DNA of 64,000 nucleotides. Source: Cololabis saira. Lineage: Eukaryota > Chordata > Actinopteri > Beloniformes > Belonidae. Under the pieces are notes generated by a model, which was not told the DNA's origin, did no database searches, and worked only from the letters and a program-made list of their open reading frames with translations. The position numbers were made by a program, and so were the translations under genes. The DNA is taken from the NCBI RefSeq assembly GCF_033807715.1, contig NC_084587.1, positions 14,427,017 to 14,491,016 on the forward strand, in the 5' to 3' direction. Of the stretch, positions 46,674 to 56,964 are shown in pieces (positions within the stretch are counted from its first letter, which is position 1; each line of letters begins with the position of its first letter).

Positions 46674-48100
46674 CCCTTGTGCTGTCTTCAGGTCAAGGAA
46701 AGAGGAAAGAAGGAAGGAAGGAAGGAAGGAAGGAAGAATGAAAAGAAGGAAAGAAAGAAGGAAGGAAGGGAGAAAAGAAGGATGGAAGGAAGGGAGAAAA
46801 TAAGGAAGGGAGGATGGGAGAAAAGGAAGGGAGAAAAGAAAGAAGGGAGGAAGGAAGGAAGGAAGGAAGGAAGGAAGGAAGGAAGGAAGGAAGGAAGGAA
46901 GGAAGGAAGGAAGGAAGGAAGGAAGGAAGGAAGGAAGGAAGGAAGGGAGAAAACAAGGAATGGAGAAAACAAGGAAGGGAAGAAGGAAGGAAGGAAGGAA
47001 GGAAGGAAGGAAGGAAGGAAGGAAGGAAGGAAGGAAGGAAGGAAGGAAGGAAGGAAGGAAGGAAGGAAGGAAGGAAGGAAGGAAAGAAGGAAGGAGAGAG
47101 CAGGAGGAAAGAAGGAAGGAAGGAAGGAAGGAAGGAAGGAAGGAAGGAAGGAAGGAAAGAAGGAAGGAAGGAAGGAAGGAAGGAAGGAAGGAAGGAAGGA
47201 AGGAAGGAAGGAAGGAAGGAAGGAAGGAAGGAAGAAAGGAAGGAAGGAAGGAAGGAAGGAAGAGAGAAAAGAGGAAGGGAAGAAGGAAGGAGAGAGCAGG
47301 AAGAAAGAAGGAAGGGAAGAAGGAAGGAAGGGAGAAAACAAGGAATGGAGAAAACAAGGAAGGAAGGAAGGAAGGAAGGAAGGAAGGAAGGAAGGAAGGA
47401 AGGAAGGAAGGAAGGAAGGAAGGAAGGAAGGAAGGAAGGAAGGAAGGAAGGAAGGAAGGAAGGGAAAAAGGAAGGAGAGAGCAGGAGGAAAGAAGGAAGA
47501 AAGGGAGAAAACAAGGAATGGAGAAAACAAGGAAGGAAGGAAGGAAGGAAGGAAGGAAGGAAGGAAGGAAGGAAGGAAGGAAGGAAGGAAGGAAGGAAGG
47601 AAGGAAGGAAGGAAGGAAGGGAAAAAGGAAGGAGAGAGCAGGAGGGAAGAAGGAAGGAAGGGAACAAAGAAGGAAGGAAGGAAGGAAGGAAGGAAGGAAG
47701 GAAGGAAGGAAGGAAGGAAGGAAGGAAGGAAGGAAGGAAGGAAGGAAGGAAGGAAGGAAGGAAGGAAGGAAGGAAGGAAGGAAGGAGAGAGCAGGAGGAA
47801 AGAATGAAGGGAGGAAGGAAACAAGGAAGGGAAGAAGGAAGGAGAGAGCAGGAGGAAGGAAGGAAGGAAGGAAGAAAGGAAGGAAGGAAGGAAGAAAAGA
47901 GGAAGGGAAGAAGGAAGGAGAGAGCAGGAGGAAAGAAGGAAGGAATGGAAAAAAGAAGGAAGGAAGGAAGGAAGGAAGGAAGGAAGGAAGGAAGGAAGGA
48001 AGGAAGGAAGGAAGGAAGGAAGGAAGGAAGGAAGGAAGGAAGGAAGGGAGAAAAGAGGAAGGGAGAAGGAAGGAGAGAGCAGGAGGAAAGAAGGACAGGA
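46674..48100. mobile_element. piggyBac-like MITE end with a 1.4-kb (GGAA)n array
   Basis: TTAA (46670-46673), then CCCTTGTGCTGTCTTCAGGTC, the same TIR as the element at 23489; this is followed by an almost continuous GGAA/GAAA/GGGA array with repeated 'ggagagagcaggagg' inserts. The right end stops at GGACAGGAGAATTAGGTC, matching the sub-terminal part of the other copy, but the outer TIR is missing. The long Lys/Glu/Gly/Arg and Ser/Phe/Leu/Pro frames are repeat artefacts. Confidence 0.75.
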
Positions 48101-50391
48101 GAATTAGGTCATTTGCACTCCACTGCCGGCGACAGGAGGGAACTCGCCCCAGTGCCATCCGACACTGCCTGTTCTCCCTGTTTAACGATAAGGATCCATC
48201 TCTACGAGTGGCCTTATTTGCCCACGTGCCTCCAGGATTTCAGCCATCTTACACGGACCCGGTCATGTTGCCACCTATACCGGCCCTGATTAATGCTGTC
48301 TTGTGTTTCAGCCTTGGGTTCTGGGAGAAGCAAAGATGGCAGTTCTCCTCAGGGCTTTGCCAGATGTTGATGTTCTAGGGGCTTGGAAGGGTGTCGTATG
48401 TTGCATTGATCAAGCATCTAAGTGGTGCTTGGGGTATCCTCCACTTGTTGCCCCGGGTGATTGTCCTGTTTATCACGGCCTCTCAGGTTGTCCCCTTCCC
48501 TTCCTGATGCCGGCCAACTGCTTTGATCTTATATGACTCCTCTTCCCTCCTTACCACCTCGGAGATTACCAGGTCCTGCCTCTCCTTTACATTGGTTTTT
48601 CACCACATCTTGGGCCCTGCCTGTTTGCTAAGCTCCCATGACCTCTTGGTGCTGCTTCAGATGGCTAATGGCTAGCTCCCTGCTTGCCCTTCATTCCAAT
48701 AACGCCTTGTTTGGAGCAGGACATTGGTGTTTCAAGTCTTGTTTGGAACACTATTCTCACCTTCTATGGTTTGTAGCCTAAGATGGATTTCAGTGGTAGC
48801 TTGAGCATGTTCCTGCCAAACAGTGCCACGTTGGAAAGGCACCGTGGGAGGCCAAGCGATTTGCGGATAAAGATGTGGATAAGAAGAAATCTGTCAGATA
48901 TTAAATTGTAGGTGAGTCATGCGTAACAACAAATAGGTGCCCATGGGTGGGAAAAGAACAAAGGGTATTTCTGAAACCACATGCTGCCTACTGGCACATA
49001 CAAAACAGTATGTGGTATGTACTCCATACTTTTACAATAGTCATTGTTAATACAACCGTGTGAAGTCTGTGATCAGAGGATTTCTCAAGAAAAAGAGAAA
49101 GGACAGGATTGAAAAAGTAATAAAAGCACAGATAGTTAATTACATATTCCAGACAGATAATTGAAGCCACTAAATAGCGCTAAAGTGGGTTTTTTGTATG
49201 TGCTCATGACATGCTTGTTGACAATACTTATCTAACTACATTCAAAGGTACTGAGCTAGTTTGTGTCGAAAAATATATTCTCCCTTGATCTAGTTTTTCC
49301 GAACATTTTTACTGCGTATTTCAATTCCCTGCAAATCATGTGTTGAAAAACAACTGGATTCAAAAGCTGAGTCCAAAGATCTGCACTGTAATTACAGGAA
49401 ATTTGGCATCTAAGCTGTTTCAACTTTATTTGCAACATTAACAGGTTTGGCTGAGAGCTGCCAATCAATGCCCCGACCACAGATGCTCCCTGTTTTTTCT
49501 TGTCTTGTTTGTTTTACTCAGCAGATGGAACCCAGCTGTTCGAGATCTCTCAATTTTAGAAATAATCAAGATACATAATGATTCATGTGTGGCATACCGG
49601 TCCGTAATACATTTTTCTATTATGTTACTTAAGCATAATCCATTTCTAATGCTGCTTATTGGACCACACTGGAAAATAACATTAAAAAGCATAACAAAAC
49701 GCATGTATCCCACTCCCTGAAAAAATGTTATGAATAAATTTAACAACAAATTATGCAATGCAATATATACAGTACATACAGATACCTACTGTATAAATAT
49801 CTAGGCTGATAATATAACTGGGACTGGGAAAAATATATAGATGTCTTTGTCTCTGTCTTTATCAATTCTAACGTGTTCAGGTGGCAGGGCTGTATCCTTT
49901 CCCTACTGGCAGTGAGCGAGAGGGAAAAGTGCATCTTGAACAGGTCAATGGTTCCTCAATCATAGCAATTTAGACCTACTAATTTTTGTAATATCCTGCT
50001 CTTTGGACTGCGGGAGAAACGTAGGACCTCCAGACAAACCCATAAAAGCACTAAGATTACTCTAATTACATCACACTCCGACCCGAATTCATTATGCGGT
50101 GGCTCAATAATTTACAGTGTATTATTTCCTCCTTTCCATTACTGCAGAAGCCACTCCAAGAAAAGAAATGTCTCAGCAAATGCAGTGACTTGTGGTAGGA
50201 ACAGTGTAGAAGTGGAAGTAACACTAAAGTTATTCTTTAGTGTGCCATATGAGTGAAGCACATGAGCTGACACCTGAAAGCTCTGAAGGCAGAGTCCTTT
50301 GTCTTGAAATAATGTGTCTTGCTGTGTTTAAAACAGAGTCACAAGAGTACATTCATTTGCAAAAAGCTCAAAAACCTTTTAGGTGGCTTTG

Positions 50392-50393
<2 letters not shown>
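48101..50393. other. Intergenic, no gene recognised
   Basis: Short frames only. 48110-48560 may belong with 46380-46669. The rest is AT-rich and unassigned. Confidence 0.35.

Positions 50394-50470
<77 letters not shown>
50394..50470. repeat. (TA)n microsatellite
   Basis: About 38 pure TA units. Confidence 0.95.
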
Positions 50471-50472
<2 letters not shown>

Positions 50473-50790
50473 AACTTTATCCCTAGCTGTGTGTCACCAT
50501 GCTTGAGTTGCTGTTCACACTTATTCCCCACTTGTCAGTAGATCACGACACTCCTGCCAGACTGGGAGCATGATGTGACTCTTTAGTAAAAAGTAGTTCC
50601 ACTGAAAAGAAAACTGGTTTAAGTTATAAAGTAAATTCCTGACTGGCCAGAAAATAAAGCATGTAGACCAGAGCAGAGCGCTTCGCTCTCAGACGGCAGG
50701 TTTACTTGTCGTTTCTAGAGTTTCTAGACGTAGATCGGGAGGTAGAACCTTCTGTTATCCTCTGGAACCAGCTGCCAGTTTATGTGTGGG

Positions 50791-51529
50791 CAGTGGTGGA
50801 CAGTAACGGAGTAAATTTACTTGAGTACTGTACTTAAGTACATATCCAGAGGATTTGTACTTTACTTGAGTATTAGATTTCTTTGGTACTTATTACTCTT
50901 ACTTGAATACATTTCCAAGACAAATATTTTTACTTTTACTCGAGTAAATTTCTAGGAAGGCTGAAAAGTACTCGTTACTTTCAGGTCTGCTCTTTTTTCT
51001 TCTTCCCTAAAATCCTATTGGACACAAGCTGTTTTTGTCAAAGGAGGAGACCTATCACAGTGCACGCTCTCCACTGGGATGTACGTGAAGCGGAAATACG
51101 TCAAGCCTCCTCAAAACGATACCGCCAAAGTAGCCTGCGTTTGTCAAGACAGAGCTGCAACAAGTCAAGACAGAGCCGCAACAATGGCTACGCCTGCGTC
51201 AGGAGAAGAAAGACAATCCGCTGAGTCGTCTGAGTCTGATAATGAGCCGGACTCGGAGCAGGGACTTTCACAAAATCCTTGGCCGTATCTTAACTCAATG
51301 TTTGAGTTCGACCGAGTAAAAAACGAGGGCACAGAAAAACCACAGACATTTATTTTCAAATGTTTATTGTGTTTATTGTGTCTGCCGAAGCTTTAAAAGC
51401 AAGTACTTTTCTACTCTTACTCGAGTAATATTTTGACTGAGCTACTTTTACTTGTAACGGAGTAAATTTTGACCAGTAGTATTTGTACTCTTACTCAAGT
51501 ACTGGGGTCGAGTACTCTGTCCACCTCTG
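50791..51529 (+). mobile_element. hAT element (739 bp) retaining the transposase N-terminus
   Basis: TIRs CAGTGGTGGACAG and CTGTCCACCTCTG, with an exact 8-bp duplication TGTGTGGG at 50783-50790 and 51530-51537. Sub-terminal ACTTGAGTA/TACTCAAGTA motifs recur. This is a familiar fish hAT end. One open frame starts inside (next entry). Confidence 0.92.
51184..51396 (+). pseudogene. hAT transposase N-terminus, truncated (70 aa)
   Basis: Starts MATPASGEERQSAESSESDN, an acidic leader, and reaches FIFKCLLCLLCLPKL, the first C..C of a BED-type finger, where it stops. The two His ligands, the RNase-H-like core and the dimerisation domain are missing, so it cannot transpose itself. It looks like the first coding exon left by internal deletion. 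The ATG context ACAATGG is good. Confidence 0.6.
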
Positions 51530-52237
51530 TGTGTGGGTTATAGATCAAGCCTAACTCATTCCTTTTTGATAAAGCTTATAGTTAGGGATGGATCAGGTAC
51601 CCTTATACTGCTAGGGGGCTTCACATGATACACCTCTCCTCACACTTTTCTCTTCTATTCCAACACTATCAATGGCACTATTGTTGTTATTAACCAGGTC
51701 CTGCTGATCTGTTGCTGTCGCAGGTCTTTCCTGCCCTCTCAAGCCACGTTTATTAACTTTAACCCTCGTGGTGTTAACATGGAAAATATCATTGAAAAAA
51801 ATAAAGATATCAAATAAAAGCACCTCAAAAACATGAAGCAAAAATATAACCCTTCTGTAAAATAGATTTATTTTCAGTATTAGGGCCTGGCATGTGCAAA
51901 CCCCACTTCATTAATTTCATTTGACCTTTAACCTAAAGGTATGTCTTAAAAAAAACTGAATATATTGATGAGCCGTACACGGAGTCTCTGCATAAACGTG
52001 TTGAATATCAAATTGTCCATCTTTAACATTAACTGTAGACAGAAATGTGTGAAATCCAAAAAGTCATCAGGCCTGAACTTGTGCCTAATGGAGGACAACA
52101 AAAACAAGCTGACTCCACTTCCATATGGGCAGGAGATGGGGAAGTAGAAAAACAGTAGCTGAGGATGTGAGAAAATGTAATTCTATAAGAAAGTGCCACT
52201 TTTTATAATTAAAATACATAATCAGGGTTTACACATA

Positions 52238-53400
52238 GGGCCCGATTTACTAAAGGTTTGCGTGTGTAAAAATGTGTGCAAACTTGACATCACCCGCAAA
52301 CCAAAGTGCCAGCTGATCTACTAACAGCGTGCAAAGAGGACTGCGTCTCTCAAATGCGCAAAATTGCACACGCTGTTCATTTAGTACTTTTGCCCTGATG
52401 AATAATCAATATGGGACGTACCCGCCAGAAATCGCTAAATACTGGGAGGGGAAAATGCAAATTGGTCCATTTACCACGCGCAATGAGATTTACCAAGCCT
52501 GAAAGTTTTTGCGTGGATTGTGATTGCGTCTGTATTTAATACGTTCGAAAGGAAGGCGCTAATCTCCACATGGAAAGGAAAAATATTTTATTTGAATGTT
52601 AAATCGAGTATTATTCCGCAAAAGGTTGCCACAGGAGGCACATTCATTTTTTTATTTGTGGTAATAAATAAATCACGTGTTTTCATGGAGAAAAAAGTGT
52701 TTCTTATTGTGCGCCTGTTCTGCAGTTGTCATACCCCGGTGTTGTGCCGTATTCAGCACCCCTGCCGTGAAAAGCACCCCCTCGTCTGACAAAAATGATA
52801 TTGTCATTCCGTGTCACGTTCTGTTTAGTGTCCAGTTTTGTGTTAATGATTCATGTTTAAATGCGCTCATGGATTCGGGTAAAAAAAAAAAATCGGGTAA
52901 ATGGTTATTGATGTCATTAATTAATAGCCTGCTTACTGTGTTGTCTTCCATAATATTTGTAAATATATATAATATAAACTCCTAAGTATGTGTTTGTGTG
53001 AGTGTGTATATATAAATATATTGAAGTGTCAGTGTGTTGTTTTTTTTCTTGGTCTACTTATCATTGAATATACGAGGGGGTGCTTTTCACGGCAGGGGTG
53101 CTGAATACGGCACAACAATTTGCCTCTTCCACTAATATCTCTAACTCCAACTCGTCAAATTTCATTTTGTGCTTGCGACTATATCCTGCTTTCCATCCAG
53201 ACTCTCCATGGTGCAAAGTTTGCGCCGCAAACCGCAAGACGCGCAACACCTCATTTAAATACTGAGGTTTGCACCTGTTACCAATTGCGCACGCAATCTT
53301 AGTTGATCCCCCGCAAAACACACAACAACAGCACGCGCAAACTTTTTCAGTGCACACGCAATTTAGTACTCTTTATTTAGGATCTTAGTAAATCGGGCCC
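52238..53400. mobile_element. Harbinger-like element (1163 bp) with a MITE inside
   Basis: Ends GGGCCCGATTTACTAA and TTAGTAAATCGGGCCC, with a 3-bp duplication ATA at 52235-52237 and 53401-53403. On the minus strand at about 53118-53180 it keeps the start of a Myb/SANT-like ORF (MKFDELELEILVEEA). That ORF is cut by the nested element. PIF/Harbinger is the best fit. Confidence 0.8.
52741..53116. mobile_element. Nested MITE (376 bp) with TIRs of about 45 bp
   Basis: The left arm GTTGTGCCGTATTCAGCACC... (52741-52785) is repeated inverted at 53072-53116. AT-rich core with (TATA) and T-runs. It interrupts the Myb-like ORF of the host element. The target duplication is unclear. Confidence 0.75.
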
Positions 53401-53403
53401 ATA

Positions 53404-54588
53404 CAGTATAATGTAAAAAACCTTTGAATATGAATCCATACTCTTAAAAAAGTAGTCTGCACCTACAAAATAAGAAAATGGGGATGACCTACATTAGAAG
53501 AAAGATATCAGCTAACTCAAAAAAGGCTGCATCAGGTCCCTGGGTTCAGCTTTGCTTGATTAGTTTGGAGCTTCACAAGCGCTCTCATCAGCCGATCTTC
53601 TTCCCTTTGCCGGCCATGACCTGACAGACCTGCGTGGGTTGAACCGCTCAAATTACATTTAATAAAAATCAGGATTGAAAGCCTGCTTATATCAAGGGAG
53701 TTCCTATCGGCAGAAAGAACATCTTTAATGCTGCTGAAGGCTCACGCTCACCGGTGGCAGCAGCAGGCTCCTGAAAAGAAGCGTCAATGTAAGCTTGCGG
53801 TGCCCGAGGCCTCATTTTCTGGCGCGTGAAGGACTGTTTAACAGAGCGACTGTCATCATTCAACTCTGCTCCAGATCGTGTCCTCTTTGGGCCTTTTAGG
53901 AGCCAGGTCAACGTCACAGTCGTGATTGTTTCCCATCACTTTTCCTCTCATCTGAAACACCTACGACCACTTGAACATGTACGGACTGTGAAGTCCGCCA
54001 TGACGTGGACGGCAAGCGTTGCATCAAAACAAAGTGTTTCTTAGAACAGAGTTGCTCTTGCCAGTGCTTTCATCAGCTAATGAAAATGACCTGCAGCGGG
54101 ACACTTCCTTGACCAGTTGTGGTCAGTTTTCCCCTAATTTCCATGACTGTATCAAGTTTTCATGTAACTTTAGCTGCATTTTTCTTCTTCTTCTTCAATT
54201 CTTGGACTTTATGATTATTTTTTGGATGGCTAACATGAGCGTTTTTAGCTCTGTGCTTGGTTTCAAAGTCCTTCACTGTTACTCTTGGCGGTAAAGGATT
54301 ATATTAACCAGAATGAAGCTGCGTGTTATGCCTTGATTAGCAAAGCTACACACAGATCTTAAATGAGGACAGCTTTCACCAAAGTCCCGTCATAAGCAGC
54401 TGCAGCTCTGACAAACATCTCAATGGATCTATTTAGGGCTTTCTCAGCAGACACGTTTCAAACACCCTATTATACTAAAAGAGAATAATTTAAAACACTG
54501 ATTTCTAAAATATTCCAATTTTCAAAATATGGTTTATCTAATCATGCAACAAAGAAAAGAAAATGCCTGTTGAATACTAAGAATATAT
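53404..54588. other. Intergenic, no gene recognised
   Basis: Some GC-rich blocks (53590-53920) but no family resemblance found. Confidence 0.35.
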
Positions 54589-54592
54589 TTAA

Positions 54593-55902
54593 AGCAGCAC
54601 AACGTAACTTTTCCACCTTAATATAATATTTCCAGAGTCATTGTGATGGAACATCAACTTCCAACAGGTTTAATGAACCTCTGTCATGGTCTGAGGGGTC
54701 TGTATCACCTTCACTGGCACTATGTAACTTTGAGGAGCATGGTAGGAACCCTGCCACACTAAAAAACTACACATTTTTACGGCTTTGACTGCATTACGGC
54801 ATACGTCACTTCCCCCTTCTTCCCGATTCGTAGTAGAGACGAAAATGGGCGGGGCGTGGAGCACAGCTCCGCAGAAGCTGGTAACCCGTTGCTGCGTTGT
54901 GGCTGCAGCAGCTCCACATAACAGACGTGGGGAAAAGATCGCTAATGGTTTAACTTTTTACCGCTTTCCTGCTCGGAGGCAGAACCACGCAGGCCAAGTA
55001 TCTGATATAACAGAGTAAAAGAGTGAAAGAGTCGTCGGCTCGGTTGGATCGCGGCTGTAACGACCAAACATAACGTTCCACAGTAAACAAACTAACACGC
55101 ACACAGACGGGCGTCGGATCAAAACACGGGTTTATTAAACCACAAACAAACAAACACACAGACCGTGGTCGGATCGGGTTTATTCCCCACTTCTCCAGCT
55201 AAACGCAGTTGCTGGCCAGCTCTCTGCGCTGCGATTAACCCCAATCTTCAGATAAAACTAGTTTGTTGAGGAAAAGATATTAACTATTTGTAGCTGCAGA
55301 GGAAAAAAATAATCTCACGAGGAAAACAAAAATATTGCTCACGCCTCGGAGCCTCTTCAGCATAATATAGCAGTCAAAAAAAAAGAAAAGAGAAGTGAGT
55401 AATACAAAACATGTACTGTATGTATACTATTATACAAATTTATTGAAACACATGGCGAGTCAAACATTTACCAAAGCAGCTGCCAAACACTCCTAAACAA
55501 GGTAGCCGGAGACGGTGGTTCTGCAGAACTGCGGCAGTAAATCCTCATCGGAGCTGCACTCTTTGATAAGGATTTCATATGAACCCAAACCGTTAATAAT
55601 CATTATTTTCTCCATATACTGCTCCCTTGTTTAAGGTATCCCGGTAAATTCCAGTTCCTTTCAGTTTAACATCTTTTTTTTTGCATTCCGTCTGCTCACT
55701 TGGTGAAACAGAAAAGTAGTTTTGAAAGTCCGTCCCGTCTTCATTTACTATCAAAACAAATGCACGCGACGAGACAGGATCTTTCCGGCAGTATGCGCTG
55801 GTGCTCATGGGAAACGCAGTGTTCTTTCTGGTAAAGCACTAACGCTTTTGTCCAAAAGATGCCGCCAAACTCAACAAAAGCTGAAAGTTACGTTGTGCTG
55901 CT
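54593..55902 (+). mobile_element. Kolobok-like element (1310 bp) with THAP remnant
   Basis: TIRs AGCAGCACAACGTAACTTT and AAAGTTACGTTGTGCTGCT, flanked by TTAA at 54589-54592 and 55903-55906. TTAA targets occur in piggyBac and Kolobok; a THAP finger inside points to Kolobok. The rest of the transposase is missing. Confidence 0.75.
54876..55018 (+). pseudogene. THAP-domain remnant
   Basis: The frame reads LVTRCCVVAAAAPHNRRG, then EKIANGLTFYRFPARRQNHA. A THAP domain has the C2CH form C-x(2-4)-C...F.RFP. Here CCVV..., HNRR and FYRFP are clear, but the second metal cysteine before HNRR has become part of an Ala run. The frame ends at 55018 without the later C..H pair. Confidence 0.6.
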
Positions 55903-55906
55903 TTAA

Positions 55907-56964
55907 ATATAGAAAGAAATATGTTTCTATGTCATAGAGCCCTTTCAACCTGCACGATTTGCAGTAATTTCAAAAGGCTGGTCTTCAAGATGCATATCAA
56001 CTTGATGCATATCAAATTTCAGGCAAGTCTCTTGATAAAAACTTCAGAGGTTTAATCTTAATCACAAAGCACTCTTTTTCCAACCAATCCCTACTTTTAT
56101 GCTCACATAGAAATACTGGGGGTGCTGACCCTTAATTCCCTTGTCCCTCAAATCATAGTTTTCAAGTGGAGCTGGGGACAAAGTGGGATTCTGAGAGCAG
56201 CAGTGAGCTGGACAACCAAGAAAAATCAGGAGGCCCGTAAGTGGCGAGGAACTCTTGTTTCTTGGCTTGACCTATGAGGTGGACTTGTTGGAATAAACCA
56301 CACAGAGGGGTGAGGGCGGGAATAAAAAGCAGCTCGAGACGTCTGCTTGGAGTAGCTCTTATGACTCGCCTCATTACCGTCACCCTTACCTGCACTTATT
56401 CACACTTACTCCCCACTTGTCAGTGGATCACCACCTTCCCCTCAGACTGGAGTGTGATTCATCAGTCCCACTGGAAACTGGCTGAATCTGTGAAATATAA
56501 AACCTGGTTAATATTAGGAAACAAATACATGCCTTTGTGTGGAATGAAAACCCCTCTAGCCAAGAAATAAGGCACTCACATGCCTTTGTAAGTCCCACAC
56601 ATTATATGCATTTCTAGATCCCAGAAATATAAAACGATGATATGATTACCTGGAGACTCGACTGATGTCTTAAGCTGGTATTGAGGTGGTAAACAAGAAC
56701 TTCAGTTTTCATTATCTACACAAGGACACTGTCAACTTGCATCTTACCTTTTAACAAACATTTAAAAAAAAAATTGTATTTTCAGTGCCAAAAAACTTTT
56801 TGCATGTAAAAGAGAAAAAAAATGAAAAGTGTAATTAATTCAGTCATTGTGCTGTTGGTGTGATTCTTTTTCTCAAAGGTACTGCTCTACAGTTATATTT
56901 GATTCCCTCTTTACTTGTTTCAAACTTTTCTCTTTATTATAAGCTTTTGGTCCCTCATCATCCT
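55907..56964. other. Intergenic, no gene recognised
   Basis: About 56395-56480 resembles 50505-50600 (CCCCACTTGTCAGTRGATCA core), so it belongs to an unnamed duplicated sequence. Otherwise nothing. Confidence 0.35.

Noticed and set aside
46632..48378. Very long open frames (up to about 500 codons) on both strands
   Set aside because: They are translations of GGAA/TTCC tetranucleotide arrays (Lys-Glu-Gly-Arg and Pro-Ser-Phe-Leu), with no start context or domain.
54785..55018. THAP frame considered as a host THAP gene
   Set aside because: It lies within TTAA-flanked TIRs, has lost metal ligands and has no downstream exons.
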